The position numbers were made by a program, and so were the translations under genes. The notes beneath the pieces were generated by a model that saw only the letters and a program-made list of their open reading frames with translations, was not told the DNA's origin and did not search any database. A DNA stretch of 64,000 nt from Caloranaerobacter sp050286925 (GTDB taxonomy: Bacteria; Bacillota; Clostridia; Tissierellales; Thermohalobacteraceae): contig NZ_JBFWFX010000008.1 in assembly GCF_050286925.1 (NCBI RefSeq), positions 41,196 through 105,195 on the forward strand, read 5' to 3'. This document shows, one piece after another, positions 1 to 8,446 of this stretch. Position 1 is the stretch's first letter. Each line of letters begins with the position of its first letter.

Positions 1-339
1 GATTTTATTGAAGCAGATACTATATTACTTGATTGTATAACGCTTATGATAACAAATTTATTATTAGAGAGTGGATTAGATTTTGACAGATGTTCAATGG
101 CCGATGTTGAAAAGGTTGAAAAAAGCATTATTGATGAAATTGAAAAATTATTATTTATAATCGAAAAGTATAATAAAAGATTAATTGCAGTTACAAATGA
201 AGTTGGTATGGGAGTCGTACCAACATTTAGATTAGGAAATATATTTAGAGATATAGCTGGTAGAACAAATCAATATTTAGCAAGATATGCACAAGATGTT
301 TATTTAACAGTTTTAGGAATACCAATTAAAATTAAGTGA
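1..339 (+). CDS. cobU: Adenosylcobinamide kinase/guanylyltransferase, C-terminal part (5' end outside window)
   Basis: The frame is open from base 1, so the gene starts upstream of the window; 112 residues are visible. CobU phosphorylates adenosylcobinamide and transfers GMP to it during lower-loop assembly of cobalamin. The visible part has the LLDCxT stretch and the conserved C-terminal block VTNEVGMGVVP followed by RLGNIFRDIAGRTNQ, which is characteristic of the family. It is followed after 7 bases by cobS, so it is the head of the visible cob operon. Identification is confident although the N-terminal P-loop is not in view. Confidence 0.93.
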   Translation, partial: DFIEADTILLDCITLMITNLLLESGLDFDRCSMADVEKVEKSIIDEIEKLLFIIEKYNKRLIAVTNEVGMGVVPTFRLGNIFRDIAGRTNQYLARYAQDVYLTVLGIPIKIK

Positions 340-346
340 GGTCGTT

Positions 347-1081
347 ATGAAGAGTTTTCTATTGATGATAACATTTTTAACTAGATTGCCAATTAAAGTT
401 AATTTTGAATTTACAGAAGAAGATTTTATTAAAGGCATCAAATATTTGCCAATTGTTGGTTTTGTAATTGGTGTGCTGTTATGGGCTGTAAGTAAGACTA
501 GCTATTTAATAGATAGAGCTGTAACAGTTTTATTTGTTTGGATGTTTTACATTTGGATTACTGGGGGATTACATCTTGACGGTTTAGCCGATTCTTTTGA
601 TGGAGTTTTTAGTAATCGCAATAAAGAGAAAATACTAGACATAATGAAAGATAGCAGAATAGGTACTTTTGGTGTTATAGGAATTATTTTTGTTATATTA
701 CTTAATATCGTATTAAGTTATTTTGTAGATTTTAAAGTCCTAATAATTATACCTGTTTTAGGTAGAAGTTGTGGAGTACTTTCTTGTACTATTAATACTT
801 ATGCTAGAAAAGATAAGGGGATGGGAAAGAGTTTTGTTGAATATTCGGATTTCAAAGATGCTATATTCGTTATATTCATTACAATTGTAATATCTATTAT
901 ATTTTTCGATTACACCTTAGCTTTTAGTGAAATATTTATATTTTTGTATGCTCTATTACTAGGCGTATATTTTAAAAAGAAAATAGGTGGAATGACAGGA
1001 GATACTATAGGAGCAGTTATCGAATTATCTCAGACTTTTTCACTATTATTATTTTACTTGTTAAGGGGACTGATATTTTGA
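347..1081 (+). CDS. cobS: Adenosylcobinamide-GDP ribazoletransferase (cobalamin synthase)
   Basis: This 244-aa polytopic membrane enzyme joins adenosylcobinamide-GDP and alpha-ribazole (phosphate) to give adenosylcobalamin (phosphate). The family signature DGLADSFDG is at residues 78-86, in the acidic cytoplasmic loop, followed by KDSRIGTFG; the rest is hydrophobic. Length is normal. The start ATG has GTGAGG just upstream. The stop overlaps the TTG start of the next gene by 3 bases, which indicates translational coupling with the phosphatase. Confidence 0.95.
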   Translation: MKSFLLMITFLTRLPIKVNFEFTEEDFIKGIKYLPIVGFVIGVLLWAVSKTSYLIDRAVTVLFVWMFYIWITGGLHLDGLADSFDGVFSNRNKEKILDIMKDSRIGTFGVIGIIFVILLNIVLSYFVDFKVLIIIPVLGRSCGVLSCTINTYARKDKGMGKSFVEYSDFKDAIFVIFITIVISIIFFDYTLAFSEIFIFLYALLLGVYFKKKIGGMTGDTIGAVIELSQTFSLLLFYLLRGLIF

Positions 1082-1656
1082 AATTAATTTTGGTAAGGCA
1101 TGGAGAAACACAGGCGAATATAGATAAGTTGTATAGTGGTTGGACGGATTTTCCATTGACAGATAGAGGAAAAGAACAAGTTAAAAATCTATTGGAGATT
1201 TTAAGTAAAGAGAATATTGATACTATATATTCGAGTCCATTATCTAGAGCTTTAGTTACAGCTGAGATTATATCAAAACATATAGGTAAAAAAATTTATG
1301 TTAGTGAGAAATTAAAGGAAATGAATTTTGGTATTTTTGAAGGAAAATCTTATAAAGAAATATCAGAAACCTATCATTTGGAATGGGAGAAATGGATAAA
1401 CGATAATATCAAATATAGGATACCTAATGGTGAGAGTTTAATAGATATGTATAATAGAGTTACTCAGTTTATAGATAAATTAAAAGATAAAGACGGAACT
1501 TTTCTTTTGGTTACTCATGCAGGCGTAATTAGAATTGTTATTACTTATCTTTTGAATTTAAACATTGATGAAATGTGGCATTTTAAGATATTACCTGGGG
1601 GTTTAGTTGAGATATTGTATGAAAATGATTTTGGAGTATTAACGAAGTTGATTTAA
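1078..1656 (+). CDS. cobC: Histidine phosphatase, probable alpha-ribazole-5'-phosphate phosphatase
   Basis: A 192-aa histidine phosphatase superfamily protein. The catalytic RHGET motif is at residues 7-11, an SSPLSRA motif follows, and the second catalytic histidine is in VTHAG near residue 147. Family members beside cobS remove the 5' phosphate from alpha-ribazole phosphate or cobalamin phosphate. The gene begins with TTG and overlaps the cobS stop. The family also contains broad-specificity phosphatases and phosphoglycerate mutases, so the substrate is assigned from the operon context only. Confidence 0.85.
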   Translation: MKLILVRHGETQANIDKLYSGWTDFPLTDRGKEQVKNLLEILSKENIDTIYSSPLSRALVTAEIISKHIGKKIYVSEKLKEMNFGIFEGKSYKEISETYHLEWEKWINDNIKYRIPNGESLIDMYNRVTQFIDKLKDKDGTFLLVTHAGVIRIVITYLLNLNIDEMWHFKILPGGLVEILYENDFGVLTKLI

Positions 1657-1684
1657 TATAATTTTAATTAGGCAGGTGAAAAAA

Positions 1685-2203
1685 ATGAATGAAATTAAAT
1701 CAGCTAAGCAAAATAGTAGAACTATAAAAATAGTATACTGTGGGATGCTTATTGCACTTTCAGCAGTAGGGGCGTTGATTAAAATACAGGGGAGTATAGC
1801 ATTTGATTCAATGCCTGGATTTTTTGCTGCACTATTTTTAGGACCAAGCTATGGTGCTTTAGTAGCAGGGTTAGGGCATATACTTACAGCTGTTACTAGT
1901 GGATTTCCTTTAACACTTCCAATGCATATTATAATAGCTTTACAAATGGCATTATTCGGTTATTTATTTGGAGTATTTTATAGAAAATTTAATTATGTAA
2001 TAGCTATAATATTAGCAATTATTTTAAATGGCCCTGTTGGAGCACTTGCTGCAGCATTTGCTTCAGTATTACTCGGATTACCTTTTAGCGGTAAGACATT
2101 ATTTTATGCTGTAATTACGCCTCTTACATTAGCGTCAGCTGCAAATATTATATTAGCTTATTTGATTTTTAGATTAATAAACAAGAATAAGTTGAGGGTG
2201 TAA
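1685..2203 (+). CDS. cblT: ECF transporter S component, probable alpha-ribazole transporter CblT
   Basis: A hydrophobic protein of about 172 aa with several membrane helices typical of energy-coupling-factor substrate-binding (S) subunits. The ATG at 1685 is preferred over the GTG at 1676 because AGGTGA lies 5 bases upstream. Its position after cobS/cobC and directly before an AIR-synthase-like gene matches the cblT-cblS pair described in Listeria/Geobacillus for uptake and phosphorylation of alpha-ribazole. The energising EcfA/T subunits are not in this window. Substrate is inferred from context. Confidence 0.8.
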   Translation: MNEIKSAKQNSRTIKIVYCGMLIALSAVGALIKIQGSIAFDSMPGFFAALFLGPSYGALVAGLGHILTAVTSGFPLTLPMHIIIALQMALFGYLFGVFYRKFNYVIAIILAIILNGPVGALAAAFASVLLGLPFSGKTLFYAVITPLTLASAANIILAYLIFRLINKNKLRV

Positions 2204-2204
2204 A

Positions 2205-2951
2205 ATGGGAGCAAGAAAATTTAGAGATTTAACATTTGTAGAGATTAATGAGGAGCAATTATTAGTTATAGCTTGTGATTCAAGTGGAGCTATAGGAAGT
2301 AAGGAAAATGATATTGTAAAAGTTTCTCCTGATATTTTAGGGTATTTTACTACAAATGTTGCTTTATGTGAAATTTTATCTGTTGGCGGAGAGCCTCTTG
2401 TTATAGTTAATACATTATCTGTAGAGATGAATGATACAGGAAGTAAGATAATAGAAGGAATAAAAAGGGCTATCGAGCCTATATCAGTTGATAAAGATAT
2501 TATAATTACAGGTAGCACAGAGGAAAATTTTCCTGTTATTCAAACAGGAATGGGGATTACAGTTATTGGCATTATAAATACTAAAAATTGGACTATGCCT
2601 ATGACAAAAAAAGGAGCTATTGCTGTAGTAGTTGGTTTACCTAAAATAGGGGAGGAAGTTATAGCCGATAATGGGAAAGAAATTTTTTCATTGAAGATTC
2701 TTTTAGAATTAAAGAAATATCCTTTTATACAAGAAATACTTCCTGTTGGTTCTAAAGGTATTTTATTTGAGTTAAAAGAAATGGCTAGAACAAACGGTTT
2801 AAATTTATCTATATTTAATGATATAAAAGTGGATTTGTATAAATCAGCAGGTCCTGCTACTTGTGCTATTGTTTCAATAGAAGAGAAATATTTTGACCTA
2901 CTTAAAGATAAATGCCCAATACCTATAAATAAGGTGGCTAAATTTTGCTAA
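2205..2951 (+). CDS. cblS: AIR synthase-related protein, probable alpha-ribazole kinase CblS
   Basis: A 248-aa protein resembling AIR synthase/PurM-fold proteins. It has an N-terminal CDSSGAIGSKENDIV segment and a glycine-rich second domain (VVGLPKIGEE, residues about 145-154). CblS in Firmicutes phosphorylates imported alpha-ribazole so that CobS can use it. The gene starts one base after the cblT stop and is the last gene before a strong terminator. Assignment rests on fold-type resemblance plus gene order cobS-cobC-cblT-cblS. Confidence 0.78.
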   Translation: MGARKFRDLTFVEINEEQLLVIACDSSGAIGSKENDIVKVSPDILGYFTTNVALCEILSVGGEPLVIVNTLSVEMNDTGSKIIEGIKRAIEPISVDKDIIITGSTEENFPVIQTGMGITVIGIINTKNWTMPMTKKGAIAVVVGLPKIGEEVIADNGKEIFSLKILLELKKYPFIQEILPVGSKGILFELKEMARTNGLNLSIFNDIKVDLYKSAGPATCAIVSIEEKYFDLLKDKCPIPINKVAKFC

Positions 2952-2976
2952 AAAATCGAAAATTAAACTTAAAATG

Positions 2977-3007
2977 AAGGTGTCAACAAGACACCTTATT
3001 TTTTTTG
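2977..3007 (+). terminator. Rho-independent terminator of the cob operon
   Basis: An 8-bp perfect stem (AAGGTGTC / GACACCTT, 5-nt loop) is followed by a run of nine T residues after TA. It lies 25 bases after the cblS stop. Confidence 0.9.
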
Positions 3008-3081
3008 TTATAGATTAGTATGCACCAAAATATGCATTCAGTACATATTTTAAAGTATAGGTAGTACTGGAGGAGGATATT

Positions 3082-3516
3082 ATGGTAAAAATAGAAAATG
3101 TTAAAGAATCTGAATTAGAGGATTTATCGCTGCTATATGAAGAGTTAACATGTAAGAAAAGTGATATGAATAATATATATAAAGTTTTTTCTACTATTAA
3201 AGATAATCCCAATTATTTTTTACTAGGTGTAAAATATTATAATAAATTAATTGGAAGCGCTATGGCTGTAATTTGTAATGACCTTACAGGTGAATGTAGG
3301 CCATTTATGGTTGTTGAAAATGTTATAATTAAAAAAGAATTTCGTCAAAAGGGCTTTGGAAAAAAATTATTTGAATATATTGAAAATATTGCAAAAAGTT
3401 ATAATTGTCATTTTATAATGTTTGTATCTAACATAAAAAGAGTAAGTTCGCACAAATTTTATGAAAAACTTGGATATAACAGTAAAAATAATTTAGCTTT
3501 TAAAAAATATTTATAG
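3082..3516 (+). CDS. GNAT family N-acetyltransferase
   Basis: A 144-aa single-domain GNAT protein. The acetyl-CoA-binding motif A is visible as RQKGFGKKL (about residues 91-99), preceded by the beta4 strand VENVIIKKEF and followed near the C terminus by SHKFYEKLGY, typical of motif B. The start ATG has GGAGGAGG upstream. The gene is alone, with its own terminator, so the acceptor substrate cannot be inferred. Confidence 0.88.
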   Translation: MVKIENVKESELEDLSLLYEELTCKKSDMNNIYKVFSTIKDNPNYFLLGVKYYNKLIGSAMAVICNDLTGECRPFMVVENVIIKKEFRQKGFGKKLFEYIENIAKSYNCHFIMFVSNIKRVSSHKFYEKLGYNSKNNLAFKKYL

Positions 3517-3519
3517 AAT

Positions 3520-3547
3520 AGGGACTCGATAAGAGCCCTTGTTTTTA
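3520..3547 (+). terminator. Terminator after the GNAT gene
   Basis: AGGG(A)CTC pairs with GAGCCCT around a short loop and is followed by TGTTTTTATTT. One bulged A weakens the stem. Confidence 0.7.
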
Positions 3548-3655
3548 TTTACGAAGTATTAAGAAAATTTAATGAGATATAATTATTATAGGAATTGAAA
3601 AGAATACATAGTTGTTATATAATGTAGAGAAATTTATTGAAAAGTGAGGGGTGCT

Positions 3656-4882
3656 ATGGAAGTACTTAGAAGATTTAATAATTACCGAGGCTTACCAAGA
3701 AGTATATATATAATATTTTTAGCTCGAGTAATAAATAGTATGGGGGCTTTTGTTTATCCTTTTCTAACTTATTTTTTTGTTGAAAAATTAGGTCTTGGAG
3801 AGTATACAGCAGGAAAATATATTTTATTAGCATCAATTGCTTTTGCACCTGGTTCATTAATAGGAGGGAAATTAGCAGACCATTTTGGCAGGAAGAAAAT
3901 TTTGCTTTTATTTCAAGGCTTGGCAGCTTTAACATTAATTCCATGTGCTTTTTTAGGAAATTCTATGATGCTACCATGGCTTTTAATTTTATCGAGTTTT
4001 TTTGGTGGAGCCGCAAATCCTTCGAGTGGAGCAATGGTTACAGATTTAACTAACCCAAATAATAGACAGGAAGCTTTTTCTTTGCTATATCTTGGTACTA
4101 ATTTAGGGATAGCTGTTGGTCCATTGATAGCTGGGTTTCTATACCAAAATTACATAGAATGGATTTTTTTAGGTGATGCTATAACTACATTTATTTCTTT
4201 GCTTTTAGTTTTGATTTATGTTGAAGAGACTATTCCTTCTGAGGATGAAGTTAAAGACTCATTTAATAAGAAAGATGATGAAAAAGCTGAAGAAGGAAAT
4301 TTAATTTTAGTTTTATTAAGAAGGCCAGCTTTATTGGCATTTTCAGCAGTAACAACTATTTATTCATTTGTGTATTCACAGCATTCATTTAGTATACCTC
4401 TTCAAGTTGGAGAAATTTTTGGTAGCAATAGTAAAAAAATTTTTGGATTAGTTATGACAACAAATGCTTTATCAGTAATATTTTTGACTGTACCGATTAC
4501 TAAGTTTACAAGAAATAATAAGTCAACAACTAATATAGCTGTAGCTGGAGTTTTTTATGCTATAGGTTTTGGTATGCTTTACTATATTAATAGTTTTTAT
4601 TTAGTTATTTTATCAACAATAATTTGGACAATAGGTGAAATACTTACTGTTACGAATACAAGTGTTTACATTGCTAATCATACACCAATTTCACATAGAG
4701 GTAGATTTAATGCTGTATTACCGATTATATCTGGGGTTGGATATGCTGTAGGACCTGTAATTATGGGGCGATATATAGAAGCATACAGTGTAAGAATGGT
4801 TTGGCCAATATTATTTGTATTATCATTAGGTGCTGCTTCTTTGATGTATTTGCTTTCTTTAACGGAAAGAACTGAAGTGTGA
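3656..4882 (+). CDS. MFS transporter
   Basis: A protein of about 408 aa with a 12-helix Major Facilitator pattern. The loop 2-3 signature GGKLADHFGRKK is present around residues 70-81, and a charged central loop (EDEVKDSFNKKDDEKAEE) separates the two halves. ATG 3656 is preferred to the upstream GTG because GAGGGG lies 6 bases before it. The family exports drugs or small molecules; no neighbour suggests a substrate. It is monocistronic and convergent with degV. Confidence 0.88.
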   Translation: MEVLRRFNNYRGLPRSIYIIFLARVINSMGAFVYPFLTYFFVEKLGLGEYTAGKYILLASIAFAPGSLIGGKLADHFGRKKILLLFQGLAALTLIPCAFLGNSMMLPWLLILSSFFGGAANPSSGAMVTDLTNPNNRQEAFSLLYLGTNLGIAVGPLIAGFLYQNYIEWIFLGDAITTFISLLLVLIYVEETIPSEDEVKDSFNKKDDEKAEEGNLILVLLRRPALLAFSAVTTIYSFVYSQHSFSIPLQVGEIFGSNSKKIFGLVMTTNALSVIFLTVPITKFTRNNKSTTNIAVAGVFYAIGFGMLYYINSFYLVILSTIIWTIGEILTVTNTSVYIANHTPISHRGRFNAVLPIISGVGYAVGPVIMGRYIEAYSVRMVWPILFVLSLGAASLMYLLSLTERTEV

Positions 4883-4918
4883 CTTATTAAAGATGATTAA
4901 TGTGATTTTTGCATAATA

Positions 4919-4943
4919 ATAGGAGCAGAAAGTTCTACTCCTT
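4919..4943. terminator. Bidirectional terminator between MFS gene and degV
   Basis: The imperfect palindrome AGGAGCAGA-AAGT-TCTACTCCT overlaps the last codons of the minus-strand degV gene and follows the MFS gene by about 40 bases. Confidence 0.6.
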
Positions 4944-5786
4944 ATTTATGTATAGTATACCTACAGTATTAGGACCGCAATGACTTGAAATTACACAACC
5001 TGCATCTGTAATAATAACTTCTTTAACATCTAAATTATTTTCAAGTTCATTTTTTAAATATAAAGCATCTTCATATCCCATAGAATGAGTTACTATAATG
5101 CGGTCTAAATCTATATTACAACTTTCTTTAATTGTATTTTCTAGCATTTTATTAATTATTTTTCTTCTTTTCCCTATGGCTTTTTGTCCTAATATCATTG
5201 TACCGTCTACTACTTTAACTATTGGTTTAATTCTTAGCATACTTCCTACAAAATTTTGTAGAGCAGAACATCTTCCACCCTTGTATAAGTAATCAAGAGT
5301 ATCTATTACAAAAGATGTTTTTACTAAAGGTACTTTATTTCTTAATCTATCACCGATTTCTTTGATTCCCATACCTTCCTTTACATAATCAACAGCTTTT
5401 AAGACTAACAGACCAATGCCTGTCGAAAGATTTAAAGAGTCTATTATTTCAATTCTGTTATTTGGGAATTTATTAGCGGCAATTTTTGCATTTTGTAAAG
5501 TTGAAGATAGTTTTGAAGACAATCCAATATATATTATATCTTTTCCTTCATCAATGTATGGTTTAAAAGCTTCATAGAAATCAGTTGGTGAAGGTGCTGA
5601 AGTTTTAGGTAGTATTCCATATTTATCAACTAAGTCATATAATTTTTTTGTATTTATATCTATCCCATCTTTATATGTTTCATTACCAAAGTTTACATAA
5701 AGAGGTACTACAGAAATATCGTATTTTTCAAGGATTTCAATCGAAAGATCACAAGTGCTATCAGTAAATATTTTTACGTTATTCAT
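4935..5786 (-). CDS. DegV family fatty acid-binding protein
   Basis: A protein of about 283 aa. The N-terminal DSTCDLS (like DegV DSxxDL), the central TSAPSPTDF, the GLSSKLSSTLQNA fatty-acid pocket segment and the DTLDYLYKGGRCSALQ block are all DegV hallmarks. DegV/FakB proteins bind fatty acids and present them to FakA kinase for phosphorylation at the membrane; fakA is not in the window. The start at 5786 (MNNVKIF) is chosen because AAAGGAGG lies just upstream; the longer frame would run through the ribosome binding site. A second, divergent DegV paralogue follows at 6202. Confidence 0.92.
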   Translation of the reverse strand: MNNVKIFTDSTCDLSIEILEKYDISVVPLYVNFGNETYKDGIDINTKKLYDLVDKYGILPKTSAPSPTDFYEAFKPYIDEGKDIIYIGLSSKLSSTLQNAKIAANKFPNNRIEIIDSLNLSTGIGLLVLKAVDYVKEGMGIKEIGDRLRNKVPLVKTSFVIDTLDYLYKGGRCSALQNFVGSMLRIKPIVKVVDGTMILGQKAIGKRRKIINKMLENTIKESCNIDLDRIIVTHSMGYEDALYLKNELENNLDVKEVIITDAGCVISSHCGPNTVGILYINKE

Positions 5787-5798
5787 TTGGCAACCTCC

Positions 5799-5999
5799 TT
5801 TTTTATAATCCATAGGAAATTATAATAAAATCCCATATTTTAAAAAATTAATGTTGATTTTATTGAAACTTTGTCTGACATGTTTACATGCCAGAGTCGT
5901 TATAAACTACTTTAAATTGTGGATAAATTCAAATATAATTTCCGTTTGTGGATATGGGCAAAATCTTCCTTAACTTATTTGAATCGAAGATTTTGTTCC
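5799..5999 (+). repeat. Dispersed imperfect-palindromic repeat, long form (copy 1)
   Basis: About 201 bp. The left end begins T6 ATAATCCATAGGAAATTATA and is matched in inverted form by TATAATTTCCGTTTGTGGAT near the right. An inner palindrome around GACATGTTTACATGCCAG and a right end GAATCGAAGATTTTGTTCC complete it. A copy of nearly the same length is at 47369-47568 and shorter copies are at 19573 and 23184. The left end abuts the degV ribosome binding site. Confidence 0.85.
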
Positions 6000-6201
6000 T
6001 TTTAAATAACTATTTATATTAATTATATTATAAAAGTTCAAGGGAATATTAAAGTTTAAATAAAATTAAGTAGGGTAGAATATAAAGAAAAATAAAAGGA
6101 AAGTGAATAATATTTTTTTAAAATATTTTAAGATCTGAATTGTAACATTATACTAAATAGTATAATATAGATATGAGTATATAAATTGAAAGGGGAATTT
6201 G

Positions 6202-7038
6202 ATGAATATTAAGGTTATTACTGATAGTGGTTGCGATTTGAATGATAAGTTAAAGAAAGAGAGGAAAATTGATATTGTTCCTTTATCAATACAAATTGAT
6301 GATAAGCATTATAAAGATGATGAACAATTAGATACAGAAGGTTTATTGGATCAGATGAAAAATAGTGATAATATTCCTAAAACGGCAAGTCCTTCACCTA
6401 TGGAATTTATAAAACGATTTAAGGAAGCAGAAAGTATTTTTGTAGTTACATTGTCATCTTCATTAAGCAGTACTTATAATAATGCGTTAATGGCTAAAGA
6501 AATGTATAAAGAACAGTTTCAAGATAAATTTATACACGTTTTTGATTCATTGAGTGCTTCAGTTGCAGAGACATTGATAAGCTTAAAAATATTAGAACTT
6601 GCTAAGAAAAATTATAAAAATTTAGAAATTGTTGAAAAGGTCAATGAATATATTAGTGAAATGAAAACTTTGTTTATATTAGATTCGTTAGAAAACCTCA
6701 TAAAATCAGGCAGAATGAGTAAATTAAAAGGTAGAATAGCAACAGCTTTAAATATAAAACCGATTTTAGGTGGGAATAAAGAAGGCAAAATTGAATTGGT
6801 AGATAAGGTAAGAGGTTCAAAAAAAGCATTTAAAAGGTTAATCGACTTGATAGGTGAAAAAGGTGAAAAACTAGAAGAAAAGATTTTAGGAATAGCTCAT
6901 TGTAATTGTTTAGAGAAAGCAGAAAAATTTAAAGAAGAAGTTATGAAAAGATATAACTTTAAAGATATTATTATTGTAGATGCTGGTGGTATAAGTACAG
7001 TTTATGCAAATGATGGAGGCATAATAATAGCGTTTTAA
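6202..7038 (+). CDS. DegV family fatty acid-binding protein (second paralogue)
   Basis: A protein of about 278 aa with the DegV signatures DSGCDLN, TASPSPMEF, TLSSSLSSTYNNA and LDSLENLIKSGRMSK. It is clearly divergent from the paralogue at 4935, so the two may prefer different acyl chains (FakB1/FakB2-like); that is inference. ATG 6202 follows AAAGGGGA; a TTG immediately before it is less likely. A weak promoter with TATAAT at 6161-6166 lies upstream. A strong terminator follows. Confidence 0.92.
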   Translation: MNIKVITDSGCDLNDKLKKERKIDIVPLSIQIDDKHYKDDEQLDTEGLLDQMKNSDNIPKTASPSPMEFIKRFKEAESIFVVTLSSSLSSTYNNALMAKEMYKEQFQDKFIHVFDSLSASVAETLISLKILELAKKNYKNLEIVEKVNEYISEMKTLFILDSLENLIKSGRMSKLKGRIATALNIKPILGGNKEGKIELVDKVRGSKKAFKRLIDLIGEKGEKLEEKILGIAHCNCLEKAEKFKEEVMKRYNFKDIIIVDAGGISTVYANDGGIIIAF

Positions 7039-7043
7039 TATAG

Positions 7044-7080
7044 TCAACCTGCGATTTAAAAATCGCAGGTTTGAGTTTAT
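7044..7080 (+). terminator. Terminator after second degV
   Basis: A near-perfect 13-14 bp stem (AACCTGCGATTT / AAATCGCAGGTT) directly follows the stop codon and is followed by a T-rich tract. The rest of 7081-7350 is AT-rich, with a weaker CAGGA/TCCTG hairpin plus T7 near 7099-7130, and no gene. Confidence 0.85.
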
Positions 7081-7350
7081 TGACGATGTTTTGTCTTGCA
7101 GGACGTCAGAGTTTAACATCCTGTTTTTTTAAATCAAATTCTTTCAAGTATTCGTTTTTATTTTCATAGATTTTTAATAAAGGAAAATTTGTCCATAACT
7201 TGACCCTTTGTTTTTCACTTGCTTTAAGTGATTATTTTTTGATATGTTTATATAAAAAATAAATATATACTTAAGAAAATATGGATATATTCTTCTGAAT
7301 GATGATATAATTTAAAAAGATTAACTAATATTATGAAGGGTGGTGAATAT

Positions 7351-8115
7351 ATGGGCGATATTATTGATTACAAAATTTATGGAGATGACATGCAGATTGT
7401 TGAGATTGAATTAGATCCTAATGAGGGAGTAAGAGCAGAAGCAGGTGCTATGATGTATATGGAAGACGGTATAGTTATGCAAACTTCTACTGGTGGAGGA
7501 CTGTTTAAAGGTTTCAAGAGGATGATTACAGGAGAGAGCTTTTTTATTACAACATTTATGTATCAGGGTAGAGGAAAAGGACGTGTTGCGTTTGGAGCAC
7601 CTTATCCTGGGAAAATAATACCTATTCAATTAGAAAAATATGGTGGAAGATTTTATTGTCAGAAAGATGCTTTTTTATGTGCGGCTAGAGGTATTGATAT
7701 AGATATAGCTTTTACAAGAAGATTAGGGGCAGGCTTTTTTGGCGGAGAAGGTTTTATACTTCAAAAATTAGAAGGTAGTGGTATGGCTTTTATTCATGCA
7801 GGTGGTACAATTATAAAAAAAGAGTTAGCCCATAATGAAACTATACGTGTAGATACAGGATGTATTGTTGGTTTTGCACCGACTGTTGATTATGATATTC
7901 AATTTGTTGGAGGATTCAAAAACGCATTGTTTGGCGGGGAGGGTCTTTTCTTAGCTCAGTTAAGAGGACCTGGAGAGGTTTATTTGCAAAGTCTACCTTT
8001 ATCACGTTTAGCTGATAGAATATATGCAGCAGCACGTTTTCATCAAGTTGGTGAAAAAAGAGGAATAGGAGGAATTGGAGCTAGTATTTTAGGAGAAATA
8101 TTTGATGGTGATTAG
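7351..8115 (+). CDS. TIGR00266/AIM24 family protein
   Basis: A protein of about 254 aa, glycine-rich and mostly beta-stranded, matching the AIM24/TIGR00266 family. Recognisable parts are VRAEAGAMMYMEDGI near the start, GGLFKGFKRMITGESFF around residues 45-60, GAGFFGGEGFILQKLEG and a second copy FGGEGLFLAQLRGPG. The function in bacteria is unknown. ATG 7351 is preferred over 7333 because AAGGGTGGTG lies between them at the right spacing. It is followed by the trpS T-box region. Confidence 0.88.
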   Translation: MGDIIDYKIYGDDMQIVEIELDPNEGVRAEAGAMMYMEDGIVMQTSTGGGLFKGFKRMITGESFFITTFMYQGRGKGRVAFGAPYPGKIIPIQLEKYGGRFYCQKDAFLCAARGIDIDIAFTRRLGAGFFGGEGFILQKLEGSGMAFIHAGGTIIKKELAHNETIRVDTGCIVGFAPTVDYDIQFVGGFKNALFGGEGLFLAQLRGPGEVYLQSLPLSRLADRIYAAARFHQVGEKRGIGGIGASILGEIFDGD

Positions 8116-8130
8116 ATTGATATTTTTATA

Positions 8131-8158
8131 TTGAATATATTAAGCTATATGGTATAAT
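8131..8158 (+). promoter_or_regulatory. Promoter for the trpS T-box transcript
   Basis: TTGAAT (8131-8136), a 16-bp spacer and TATAAT (8153-8158) lie immediately upstream of the T-box leader. Confidence 0.7.
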
Positions 8159-8169
8159 AGAAAAAAATA

Positions 8170-8416
8170 GAACAAAAATAGAACAAAAAGCTATGACTAA
8201 GAGTAGTAGGCATATACCTAACTAAAGCGATTCGAGGATGGTGGGAGCTCGAAGTTAAGGGTATGCTGAATGGGCTTAGGAGTGTGGATTCGAATTTTAA
8301 GTAGAATCCAACGTATGCCTGCGTTATGGGCTAAAGTGGACACAGAGTCAAGTAGAGTGGTACCGCGGAAGCTGACCTTTCGTCTCTATAAATATAGAGA
8401 AGAAAGGTTTTTTTCA
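8170..8416 (+). promoter_or_regulatory. T-box riboswitch (tryptophan), upstream of trpS
   Basis: The T-box core AGAGTGGTACCGCGG is at about 8354-8368, inside the antiterminator. It is followed by a terminator stem (ACCTTTC...GAAAGGT) and T7. A long stem I precedes it, with the apical GGATGGTGGGAG segment. A TGG (Trp) triplet after GAA at 8271-8273 fits the specifier position. The leader senses uncharged tRNA-Trp and allows read-through into trpS. The exact specifier assignment is my reading of the fold. Confidence 0.92.
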
Positions 8417-8446
8417 TAGATTAGAAAGAAAAAGGAAGGTGAGAAA

